NCBI GenBank assembly: GCA_958510875.1
Contig: OY294069.1
Span: 3,844,001 to 3,908,000 of the forward strand
Source of the DNA: Endomychus coccineus
Taxonomy: Eukaryota > Arthropoda > Insecta > Coleoptera > Endomychidae
Reading direction: 5' to 3'
DNA length: 64,000 nucleotides
The notes beneath the pieces are model-generated. The model saw only the letters and a program-made list of their open reading frames with translations. It had not been told where the DNA came from and made no database searches. A program made the position numbers and the translations under genes. Below are positions 43,405-53,164 of the stretch, one piece after another. Numbering within the stretch: position 1 is the stretch's first letter; each line of letters opens with the position of its first letter.

Positions 43405-44468
43405 GTATGAAACCGAGGATGAAGAATCACTTCCGAGCCCATCAACTCAGCGTATGGTTGAGACTCATTCCCGAACTTCATCGAGCCGGAATGGAGGACG
43501 TGGTGGCCCGACACAACCTCTTCAGGAACCACAACAATGCAGAACTATACGACGGTCCCGTACGACCTGATCCTCTCTCCAGGGTCAGTTATTACGATCC
43601 CACGATACAACTGATAGGCAGAAGACCCAACTCCACGTTAGCAACTCTAGACGCACCAACAACTATAGACACCATCGTAACCACTTGTGTCAACGTAGTT
43701 TCCACGAACAATTTCAATCATCAGTCGTTCCAAAACCAAAATAACGCGACAGACCCACTAGCCAGTTTAGAAGCTGCAGGTTACGCGGCTTACAGCACTG
43801 CTTTGAGTGTCACAATCGCCATAGGTTGTTCTTTGTTGATACTCAACGTTTTGATATTCGCCGGAGTATATTACCAACGTGACAAAACGAGACTCGAAGT
43901 GAAATCCTTGCAGCAACAACAAAACAGAAACCAGGCAAATTTCGAAACAATTTCGAAGCATAGTCATTATCACTTGGGACCGTCGCAAAGTTCCAATATC
44001 ATAGTGGACGTGGAACAGGATACCTCCGCCATGATTCTAGCTGCTAGCACTCAACAAGACATGCACGCCATGAACAAAGTCCAACAACATCTACGTCCAA
44101 CGTTGCAACTACCTAACACGCTGAAAGCTCCACCGCCGAGTCCCAACGTGATGATGCAACAAAACTGCCGGACATTGCCGAAAAACGCTTCGGGCAACGT
44201 GCAGAGTTACAACCAGGGCTGTATGACGCTTCCCAAAAACGTCTCGATCATGAACAACACGGCTTGCGTGATAGCGGAATTGCAACAAGGCATGTGTCAG
44301 CCGCCCAACGGCAATCCCATCATCCCCATGAACGTGCCAAGGCCGCCGCCGCCACCAAGAGCGTTGAGTCCTCCCGAAAATCAACCGTTACTGCCGAACA
44401 ATATCGCTGGTGGTAACAAAGGGAACATGAGGGTACCGCAGGCGGCCATGAGTGAAATGAGAGTGTGA
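43405..44468 (+). CDS. Neuroligin terminal exon: stalk, TM and cytoplasmic tail
   Basis: The exon starts GT|ATG (completing the glycine begun at 2098) and stops TGA at 44466-44468, encoding about 354 residues. Residues 1-27 (GMKPRMKNHFRAHQLSVWLR, LIPELH) close the cholinesterase-like domain, with the family's A-x-x-x-x-x-W-x-x-L-I-P-x-L-H signature. Residues 28-125 are a threonine-rich stalk with N-glycosylation sequons (NST, NAT). Residues 133-157 (ALSVTIAIGCSLLILNVLIF and AGVYY) are the single transmembrane helix, then QRDKTR as stop-transfer. The cytoplasmic tail is glutamine-rich with CRTLPKN/CMTLPKN repeats, a VPRPPPPPRALSPP proline run and the C-terminus EMRV. That terminus fits a hydrophobic-x-hydrophobic (class II) PDZ ligand rather than the vertebrate TTRV form. 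The protein should sit in the postsynaptic membrane, bind neurexin outside and scaffold proteins inside. A single terminal exon for stalk, TM and tail is plausible. The frame upstream of 43405 is intron. Confidence 0.93.
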
Positions 44469-44501
44469 TAATGCGATTAGTGCTCAAAATTTCGTCCGAC
44501 T

Positions 44502-44507
44502 AATAAA
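44502..44507 (+). terminator. Possible polyadenylation signal
   Basis: AATAAA occurs 34 bases after the neuroligin stop codon. That is short for a synaptic-gene 3' UTR, so a longer 3' UTR using a later signal is possible. Confidence 0.3.
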
Positions 44508-44914
44508 ACACAGTGTAACTATTTTTTCAACACTCAAATTTAGTTAAGTCAGTCGGCCCATTGAGGCTAAATTCCTACATTGTACATAGTTATCATGAAA
44601 GTTGTAAATGTTATATGTATGAATGTTTCTTTGACAGCATCGTTCATTTCAAATTCTATGGGAATGTAGAGAGCATCAAGAATTTTTTTTTCGGTTCTTT
44701 GATTCGTTTAAACAAGTTGAACAATATTGGGACATATTTCCACTGCCAATTAGTATAGATGATCCAATATTATATAAAAAAGTGGCAGCTTTGCGGTTTA
44801 CGCGTTTGCTCGTCATTTAACTTTAATGATAATAATAAGATTCTTGACCCAGTATGAATTATATATAAAAATTCTCGGGAAATAGGTCACAATAACACTT
44901 TGTTTTAACTATTC

Positions 44915-44956
44915 GTCTTTACGTACGTTTCGGTCTCACGACCATCATCAGAAGAC
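44915..44956 (-). ncRNA. Hammerhead-ribozyme-like motif, left arm
   Basis: Mirror copy of 45323-45364 on the minus strand, with identical core and stems. Transcription of the minus strand would be required for folding. Confidence 0.6.
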
Positions 44957-45322
44957 TCACTATGTCTAAAAAGGGGGTTTATTAAAACTAATTATAAAAC
45001 AAGCGTCCAAATCGCACAATTTAACTTCAATTAAAAGAGCCCACGCCGTCGAAACGAACAGAACCACGAATAATCGAAATTGTATCGTCAGAATTGATGT
45101 ATAAAAATTATATAATAGTAAGTAGTAAGTAATAATATTACTGAATAGCGGATTCTTACTACAAAAAATAATTTTTATACATCAATTCTGACGATACAAT
45201 TTCGATTATTCGTGGTTCTGTTCGTTTCGACGGCGTGGGCTCTTTTAATTGAAGTTAAATTGTGCGATTTGGACGCTTGTTTTATAATTAGTTTTAATAA
45301 ACCCCCTTTTTAGACATAGTGA

Positions 45323-45364
45323 GTCTTCTGATGATGGTCGTGAGACCGAAACGTACGTAAAGAC
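45323..45364 (+). ncRNA. Hammerhead-ribozyme-like motif, right arm
   Basis: GTCTT (45323-45327) pairs with AAGAC (45360-45364) as stem I. CTGATGA (45328-45334) is the full conserved core. GGTC-GTGA-GACC (45336-45347) is stem II. GAAA (45348-45351) is the second core box. ACG-TA-CGT (45351-45358) makes stem III, and A at 45359 is the predicted cleavage position. One U (45335) is unpaired between the core and stem II, which is unusual. Hammerhead ribozymes are known in Penelope-like elements, and this motif belongs to such a family here. Confidence 0.62.
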
Positions 45365-45419
45365 GAATAGTTAAAACAAAGTGTTATTGTGACCTATTTC
45401 CCGAGAATTTTTATATATT

Positions 45420-46400
45420 ATTTAATGATAATCTCAAGATTTCACACATTCAATATGAGAGAAGTTAATCAAATATGCTAGAATCCCTATAGATTAACAA
45501 ATAAGAGAAGTCAGATATGCTTTTCAAAAACCAACAAATATTCAATAATTCTGTATTGTTAAATCTATGATTAGACTTTCTACCAGCTTATCATTCGATC
45601 CCTCGATGGATTAAACTCAATTAGGCAAAATTCCAATAACCATCTATTTTAAGATTATTAATAAAGTTATATACCAGGTTAGCTTTTTGATAGTAGGTTA
45701 GTACTAGCTACGGTGTGAAGTGAAGTTGAGAATTAATTTTCATCACCTAACAGTACATTCTATTCAATTTATCTTACAAAACTTATTATACGTATTGCAT
45801 GGAAAACTAGCTCTAAATTACTCAATACTCAAATGAAATTAAACTGAATGAATCTATAAACGAATCTACTTGTGAATCTGAACAAAGAATTGAAAGTTAT
45901 TTATCCTGACTTGAACAAACTAGCAAATGTTTCCATCCATAAAATTAACTCCTGAAGATTCTGAAATCGATAGTTTGCTGAAAATAACTACAAGGAGAAA
46001 TTTCGTAAGACAACGATGGAAGATAGTGATGATCCGCTCCAAAGAAATTGCAGATACGTCACAGTTCAGCGTTTCCAAGATTTCCGTTCACTCCACTTTC
46101 TCTAATAGTGGAGTCAATGTACTGATTGGTTGGAAAAATGTTTGAATGTTACTAGCGACCTAACAAAAAATGTTCTGATGATGCGTAACAAAACCCACAG
46201 ATTCCTCCCTCTGAGAATTGGTGCAACCCTCTTTTATTTGCGATGAAAAGGTTTTACATTTTGACTATTTTTCACCCCTTATACTACTAGCTAGAATACA
46301 AAAATATAACCATTTCATTATCAATGTCTAAAGAACCTATAGTTACCTTTGTGTGAGGTTATGTCTATTCCCCCTCCCGCAATATGTAGCAATATGTATA
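45420..46400. other. Intergenic, nothing recognised
   Basis: Downstream of neuroligin. No coding motif or repeat was identified. The last bases are a short TATA run where the next mariner inserted. Confidence 0.4.
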
Positions 46401-46406
46401 TATATA

Positions 46407-46952
46407 CAGGATGTCCTAGAACTGCGTGGCCAAAATGGAACCGAAGATTCTTTGACTCGAAAAAAATTCGATGAGCGTTTTTACTTTTGCCTTAAGTGTC
46501 TTGTTTAGCAGGTAGAGGGCTTCGAAGTTGCAAAAATAATTTTGTTTTTTCGGTATAACATGAGAACGTGATGGAGGACTTTCACAATATTTGGCAGGTG
46601 AGTTACTGTCAATGATAGTCGTTTTCGAAAGTGGAGCACAGAGCCTTGGAGACCATAGAAATGGCTCAAACTTGAGGATGTAACGGGAAAAGTGTCCAGA
46701 ACTTTTTTGTGGTCAATGTAATTCACCCGATATTTTTTACGTAGATAGCTTATCTAATTTGAAAACTTTTGAAAAAATTAATTTTCGAGTTTCTGCAATT
46801 TTGGCTTACTAATTTTACCTTAGTTGCCTCTGATTTTCTAATGTCATTTTGGCATTTGGAGAATTTATTCTCAAAACTGTCAGTTTTCACTTTGCTTTCC
46901 GTACAAATTTTATGAAATTATGGCTCAAAATTTCACTAACACTGAAATGGTT
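46407..46952. repeat. Left TIR of mariner-type element 2
   Basis: Inverted copy of 48109-48707 with small indels. Its inner end at 46920-46952 duplicates the transposase start (ATGGCTCAAAATTTCACTAA). Confidence 0.85.
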
Positions 46953-47189
46953 AATATCTCGGTAAAACACGAATAATAAAAACAATAGAAATGGGGAAAC
47001 GATGTGATTATTTAGGAAAAACAAATGCTAAATTGAAAGAAACAACAAAACTTTTTGGGAAATCGCTAAGGCATCAATTGTTAGAAATGTTGTCCATTTT
47101 CCTGAATATACAAATTAATTCGTTTCAAGAAATTGAATTGAACTCTGGCTAGTACTTCAGGATCATTCTTCAATAAATCCGCTTCATGA

Positions 47190-48142
47190 TTAATTCGTTG
47201 CAACAATTTCTCCCGTGTGTTTACTGGAGCTGCATAAACTTTCGCCCCATAGAAAGAAGTCGCAGGGCGTCAAATCAGAGAAGCGGGCCGGCCAGTTCAC
47301 TGGTGCATCGTGTCCTCTACCTATCCAGCGATCTGGGTATTCCGCATTCAAATGTCGCCTCACAGCTAATGTGAATTGAGGAGGTGCACCATCATGCATA
47401 AGCCAAAGGTCACGACGAATGTGTAAGGGCAAGTCTTCAACAGTTCAGGTAGCCTTTGTTCCAAAAAGTTCAAGTAGCTCTCCCCGTTCAATCGATCGGG
47501 TCTAACGGTAGGACCAATAATAAAGTTATCCACAATTCCAACCCAAACATTGATTTTAGTTTGATTCTGAAAATATGTAACTTCCGTTTCATGAGGATTT
47601 TCATCAGCATAGAAATGTTCATTATGGAGGTTAAAAAGACCACATCTCGTGAAAGTAGCTTCGTCCGTGAACAGAATTCTTCTACAAAAATTGGGGTTTG
47701 CGTTTTGTCTTTGGACAATAAACCGACAGAAGTCTAGCCGATGACCTGGATCCATGGGCAATAAGTCTTGAACTGTTTTAATATGATAGGGATACAACAG
47801 TTCCTCTTTCAGTACATTATGAACTAATAATGTTGACGCTCCAATACGAAGTCCCGAACGTCGTGTGCTTATCCTAGGTTCAGTTTCAACCGCTTCCAGT
47901 ATCTCTTCTTCGAGTTCTAACGTCCTTCTTGTCCGTCTGCGTTTAGTTTCTCTGCGATTTGCTTCAAATCTGCTAGTTTCGCACTTTCGCCTCTCGATAT
48001 TAGCAAAGGTTTGCCGATTTGGAATTCTGCGGTGCGGATATCTTTCCCCATGAACTTGTACACTTCTCCGGCCATTGCAACGACAAAGTCCATAAATCAA
48101 TAACATATCAACCATTTCAGTGTTAGTGAAATTTTGAGCCAT
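47190..48142 (-). pseudogene. DUF4817-type mariner transposase, one frameshift
   Basis: The start ATG is at 48142: MAQNFTNTEMVDMLLIYGLC opens a DUF4817-like helix-turn-helix (GRRSVQVHGERYPHRRIPNR). Residues 60-90 are basic with HTH-like spacing (RREtKRRRTRR, then ELEEEIL). The DDE domain starts FTDEATFTRCGLFNLHNEHF (first Asp), then INVWVGIVDNFIIGP. A frameshift near 47430-47400, in the first part of the segment after PELLKTC, moves to the second frame: LWLMHDGAPPQFTLAVRRHL (second Asp), DRWIGRGHDAPVNWPARFSD and LTPCDFFLWG (third Asp). By my count 43 residues separate the last two Asp. The frame ends at 47190 and the C-terminus seen at 9631 (IRDEI) is decayed. One frameshift makes it inactive, but it is otherwise well kept. 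Confidence 0.87.
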
Positions 48143-48707
48143 AATTTTATAAAATTTTTACGGAAAGGAAAGTAAAAACTGACAGTTTTCAGAATAAATT
48201 CTCCAAATGCCAAAATGACATTAGAAAAGCAAAGGCAACTAAGGTATTTTAATCAAGTAAAATTAGTAAGCCAAAATTGCAGAGACTCAAAAATTAATTT
48301 TTTCAAGCTAATCCGTTGATTTTATCAAAATTTCCTAAGAATAAAAAAGTTTTCAAACACAATAAGCTATATACGTAAAAAATATAGAGTGAAATACATT
48401 GACCACAAAAAAGTTCTGGAAACTTTTCCCATTACATCCTCAAGTTTGAGCCATTTCTATGGTCTTTAAGGCTCTGTGCTCCACTGTCAAAAACGGCTAT
48501 TATTAACAGTAACTCACCTGCCGAATATTGTGAAAGTCTTCTATCACGTTCTCAAGTTATACCGAAAAAACAAAATTATTTTTGCAACTTTGAAGCCCTC
48601 TACCGGCTAAACAAGACACTTGAGGAAAAAGAAAAAGGCTCATCAAATTTTTTTCGAATCAAAGAATCTTCGCTTTTATTTTGGCCACGCAGTTCGAGGA
48701 CATCCTG
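48109..48707. repeat. Right TIR of mariner-type element 2
   Basis: Reverse complement of 46407-46952. It overlaps the first codons of the transposase gene at 48142-48109. Confidence 0.85.
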
Positions 48708-48709
48708 TA

Positions 48710-49375
48710 TATACGTGTTTTTTAACAAAAATTCAAATTCAGCTAGCTTAATCAAATCTCAACCGATTTTGATGAAATTCCCAGTGAAGGTAGCTTCTCT
48801 TCCGTAGGAACTACTGTTTGGAGTTCAGCTCAACATATGGAATAGTTTGGTCAGTTTGGAATTTTAAAGAATATATACGAGTCGTAGGCATGGAGTTTGT
48901 ATTGGACAAGTGCGTAGTGTTTCATTTGACGAGGAGACGATCTCCAGAAGTGTACTAGAATATGCAACTTGTCGAAGGGAGCATCTTTAAAAACCTTGAA
49001 GCTGGAGAGACCTATCGATACCTGAGAATTGAGCAGTGTGTAAGTATGACACTTCCCTGGTTTGGTGGCCCTCCGCGGCAAATAAGAAGCCTTATTCGAA
49101 AGATTTGGTGTTCGGAATATTCGAGTGAGAACAAGGTGCCTGCAAACAAATATCCTTGCCGTTCCAGTCTATCTCCACTCCTTTGGAGTGGTGGAATGGA
49201 TAGTCGATGAGCTGCATATACTCGACAAAGAAATGATACATATCCATCACAATTTGCATTCTAGGTCGTCTGTTCCTCCATTTATCTCCCACGTCACCGG
49301 GAGGGTGTGGCACTCCTTAGTCTGGAGGGCCTGCATCGAAGTGTGGTTCTGAGTATATATAGCTTGTGAAATACT
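48710..49375. other. Intergenic, nothing recognised
   Basis: Open frames of 70-80 codons occur on both strands without family motifs. A poly-C run lies at 49386-49397. Confidence 0.35.
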
Positions 49376-49399
49376 CAGGAGTTCCCCCCCCCCCCCTAT

Positions 49400-49950
49400 G
49401 CCTTGTCAAAAGTCACGATTTGGCCGAAGTGGGGGTATTCATCGTTCAGGCAGCACAGAAAGCTGCGGAAGAACTTGGTTTCGAGTTTCACATCAGTCGA
49501 AAAGGCCGACTAGATGGCAACTTCGAGCTTCAACCTTCTTGCCTGGAAGCCCAGATGAATACCGCGGAGCAAGATCTTAGGCTCAAGCGGCATGTTGGCA
49601 ACCGATCTTCTACCGAAACATCAAAATGCTCGGCTTGTCAACCAGGCTGATCTTCGGCTACCTAAGGTCAGCCGGGTTTACATCCTAGACCACGGAACTT
49701 ACGACAGCTTACCAAGATGGCACACACACCTTGGTCTATCGCCATAACGTGATGGATGTGCAGGTTCTAGATGTCAGCTGCAGGGCATGTCGAAAGGCAC
49801 CTGCGACTCTTTTCCACATGCTTTCGGCATGTCCGGCAAAAGCAGTTCCTCTTTTTCGCAAAAAAAAGAGGGTGGCACCAAGTTTCAGAGGGAGGAAACT
49901 GAGTGTTTCGTTATTCGCATCATTGCAAACATTTTCCGCTAGGTAGTCAA
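49400..49950 (+). pseudogene. Possible LINE C-terminal remnant
   Basis: The + strand reads HTLVYRHNVMDVQVLDVS then CRACRKAPATLFHMLSACPA near 49735-49840. The C-x-x-C...H-x-x-x-x-x-C pattern resembles the zinc-knuckle near the C-terminus of some LINE ORF2 proteins. The upstream text (KMLGLSTRLIFGYLR) is not clearly recognisable. Broken frames. This could be another repeat class. Confidence 0.35.
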
Positions 49951-49954
49951 ATTC

Positions 49955-50985
49955 TAAAATTTCCCAACCTACCTCAGCTATCATAGGTTAACTTCACTTC
50001 AACCAAGACTTGAATTTGAAGTTATCCAATAGTCTTCAATTAATGTTCATAAACTGTTCCATAATGGGAAGAGCAAGGTCCTCAGGATGTGATATCGAAT
50101 GAACATCCATAATTTCAATCAATAAGGCTGCTTATCATCTTCTTAACTCTACATTCTCACAGATCTGTCGTTATCATTGATCTTGTTATATATTCAGGAT
50201 CTCCATGAATTATTTTGAGTTTTGTCAATAGAAATTTGCACGATGCTTTGAATTAAATGAGTAGATAGGAAAATAACTATTATTTAATCATTCAATTTAT
50301 TTCATTTCAAAGTAAATCAATTTTCCATCTTCTTCACGTTCAGTTTCGTGAATAACTGCCACGATGCGAAGTCGCATAAAATTTTGTACTTCACTTGAAA
50401 TTTTATATCTTGTGCCAAAAGACTCAGAAGCGTCGAAGTTATGAATCCAATGTAACATCTCTCTAAATATAAGTGTTTAACAAAGGGACAATCTATCCAG
50501 AAATATTGTATATACAAAAAGTGTAGAACCGTTTCAAAGTTCAACGAAATGACCATTCCGATTTAGCAAAATGATTATCAGCGCGACTATTTAGGCAAAT
50601 GTATATATCTCTATAAGTAAGTATTTCGGTGAATTTTGGAACATTTTTCTTGGAAATAAAGAAGCGACGTTTGTAACGTTTTGAACGTCATTGCCACGTG
50701 AGACTATCACGGATGCTGCTGATTCTTCCATTTCGTGTATGTACGAGTACATCAGAAATTTAATTCCTTCAAAGAGTATTCGATTTGGAGGATCAAAAAA
50801 TGTGAAGTTTTTAATTCATTCGAAATCTCAAATACTACTATGTTCCCTATAGAGTTGAAATCGGAACATATTCTACTTTTTGTAATGAAGCAAGTGCAAC
50901 AACCTCATCAAAAATCTTCAGTGAGCGAATCAAACTGAAGTTTTCAGGGTCATTCAGTCCCGGCTGTAAGCTGAGGAAACAATCC
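49955..50985. other. Intergenic, nothing recognised
   Basis: No feature could be supported. Confidence 0.4.
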
Positions 50986-50989
50986 GAAT

Positions 50990-52165
50990 AAATAACTTTT
51001 GTTTAGGAGGTGTAATCTGAAAAAAAATGCATGATACCACAAAGGTAAGTCGGGTCGTTTCTACCCCTCCAATATTAGACGTTATATGATTTATTCAAAA
51101 AAGCCTAAAAAATGGCATCAAGAAAGTTTTTTGGGTCCCTGATCACAAATATGATGTCGGTTACCCGGAAAACTCAACCGGAAACAATAAAATCGGGAGA
51201 ATTTGGCTATTCTCCAGTTATTTTTCAAACTTTCTATTTTCGAATCCAAAAATGGGTTCTAGGAAGTTTTATGGATCGCTGATCTAAATCTGAGATCAGT
51301 TATGCGAAAACTCGACCGGAGACCGGAAAATGGGGAGAATTTCGCTATTTTCCACTTATTTGCCAAACTTCTTATTTGCTACTTCAAAAATGGCTTCTAG
51401 GGGGTTTTATGGGTCGCTGATCACAAATTCGAAGTGAGTTATGCGGAAAACTTGACCAGACACTGGAAAGTCCGGAAAATTCGGCTATACTCCACTTATC
51501 TCTTAAACTTTTCATTTTCGACCCCAAAAATGGCTTCTAGGGTGTCTTATGTGTCGCTGATCACAAATACGAGGTCAGTTGTGCGGAATACAGAAAAATC
51601 AAGAAGTTTCCCATTTTTTTGGCCTCCTGATGAATTTTCCGCACAACTTTCCTCGGATTCGTGATCAGCGACCCGAAAAACCGTCTAGAAAACATTCTGG
51701 AAGGCAAAAAGTAGGAAGCTTGGAAAAATAACTGGAAAATAGCCAAACTTTTAGGTCTTTTTGATCTCCGGCTAAGTTTTCCGGGTAACTGATCTCGGAT
51801 TGGTATTCAGCAATTCATAAAACCACCTAGAAACCATTTTTGAAGTCTAAAATTAAAAGTTTGACAAATAAGTAAAAAATAGCTGAGTTTTCATGATTTT
51901 CTGGTTCCCTGTCGAGTTTCGCCGGTAACCGACCTCGGATTCGTGACCAGTGACCCAAAAAACTTCATAGATACCATTTTCGGACAATAATTTTATTTTT
52001 TGGATGAATCATATAACAACGTCTAATATTAGAGGTAGAAATTGGCCAATTTTCACGTTCTGGTAGTGAAGAGGGGCGAGGGGATATCGTTATTGTATAA
52101 CGAATTACCTCTGGGGTCCATAAAACATCATGCATTTTTTTCCCAGATTTCACCTTCTGAACAAA
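50990..52165. repeat. Foldback-type repeat 2 with about 125-bp inner units
   Basis: The outer arms pair: TTTAGGAGGTGTAATCTG with AAAAAATGCATGAT left, ATCATGCATTTTTTTCCCAG right, and ATTAGACGTTATATGATT left with AATCATATAACAACGTC-like right. Inside, about four direct units of 120-135 bp (51100-51580) each contain GGGTCGCTGATCACAAAT, GGTCAGTTATGCGGAAAA, ACTCGACCGG and CCAAAAATGGCTTCTAGG. Three units in reverse orientation follow (51655-51990). The centre is near 51630. Confidence 0.85.
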
Positions 52166-52759
52166 ATTTTTCCATTTTCAAAGCTTATAGCCTAGACTAA
52201 TTAGATTCTGAACGTTTCCCAATGCTGCAAATGTATACAATTTGATTCGTAATTGATTATTAGTTCTTGTCTGTACAGACATATTCCATCTGGAAGGAAT
52301 GAAAGCAAAACCTTGATTGGTGTTATTTCAATGTCACGTAGGTCATTTACGACTTGATATGTTGAATGTGGAACGTCTCTTCAAAATATTGTGACTGGAA
52401 TGTTTGTGGTCAATGCCTACCTCATTTTGGCCTCGAGCTGATGTATATGTTCCGTGGCAATTCCTCAAATAATTTGCAGAATTCGATTGCTCAATGATTC
52501 GGCATACGATATCACAGTCGGTATGCACATGACAACGTTAGAAACGTCATTTCCAAATCCACAGGTCTGTTAATAATGTTTTAAATTATGTGACATATGA
52601 ATTATTAATAAAATTACATTATTAATGGTGATGTGTTTTTATTATGTGCTATTTTCATCCTACTTCTAAGAGAATATTTATTGACACATGCATGAAATTT
52701 GCACTATATAATAGCCACAGGAATATAGGGTTATCCGTCGATGGTTCAAAAGTACGCCT

Positions 52760-53160
52760 TTCGTGTCAATTGGATGCAGACATTCAAACCAAACGTACGT
52801 TGAAGTTCTTGCATTCTATTCACAAGAGAGCTATTCGTCTGATTGACAGAAATGTGAGAGATTCAATTTCTATGGATATTTTCATGGTCTGTCCTCATTC
52901 AAAATCTCGTCTGTAATTCCACCGCGGAAGACTCCAGATAGGCGGACTAGACGAGCCCCTTCATTGTCAAGCTCGAGACCTGACGACATTCTTCTTCCCA
53001 TACTTCATTTTTCAATCGAACATCGAAGTTGTGAAACTCTTCACCCAGTGAGGTGTTTCCCTATGCCTATATAACCTCCAAACTTTCAAGAACAATTCGA
53101 ATGCCAATCATTATGTGTTTCCCTCTCATGTAGTGCTTCAGTGGCGCACAACGAGCATTA
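52760..53160 (+). pseudogene. LINE 3' end (same family as 11.5/14.2 kb)
   Basis: The + strand reads TLKFLHSIHKRAIRLIDRNV near 52800, the family block also seen at 14265 (TLKLLDSTQKRVIHLIDDVT). It then passes, in shifted frames, through FHGRCP--ELA-like text, SSRPDDILLPILHFSI-like text and SLCLYNLQTFKNNSNANHY, the expected end of jockey-like ORF2. Only the C-terminal part is present, with frameshifts. Confidence 0.6.
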
Positions 53161-53164
53161 TAGA

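Larger units (their letters stand above)
44861..45418. repeat. Large palindrome, 251-bp arms, 56-bp spacer
   Basis: The arms 44861-45111 and 45168-45418 appear to be exact reverse complements; I found no mismatch on reading both through. The spacer is AT-rich. Each arm contains a hammerhead-like core and the block GTCGAAACGAACAGAACCAC. A diverged copy of that block lies next to a PLE at about 140-180. It is best read as two head-to-head copies of a PLE-related terminal sequence, recently formed since the arms have not diverged. Confidence 0.95.
46407..48707 (-). mobile_element. Mariner-type element 2, very long TIRs, TA-flanked
   Basis: The ends CAGGATGTCCTAGAACTGCG and CGCAGTTCGAGGACATCCTG are imperfect inverted repeats with TA on both sides (46405-46406, 48708-48709). 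The inverted similarity continues inward about 550-600 bp (46407-46952 and 48109-48707). It even includes the first codons of the transposase, so the left arm bears a mirrored ATG and about 11 codons. It is related to the element at 11841-14187 by protein family but not by terminal sequence. Confidence 0.9.

Noticed and set aside
49092..49313. 73-codon minus frame (MPHPPGDVGDKW start)
   Set aside because: No family features; overlaps other random frames on both strands.
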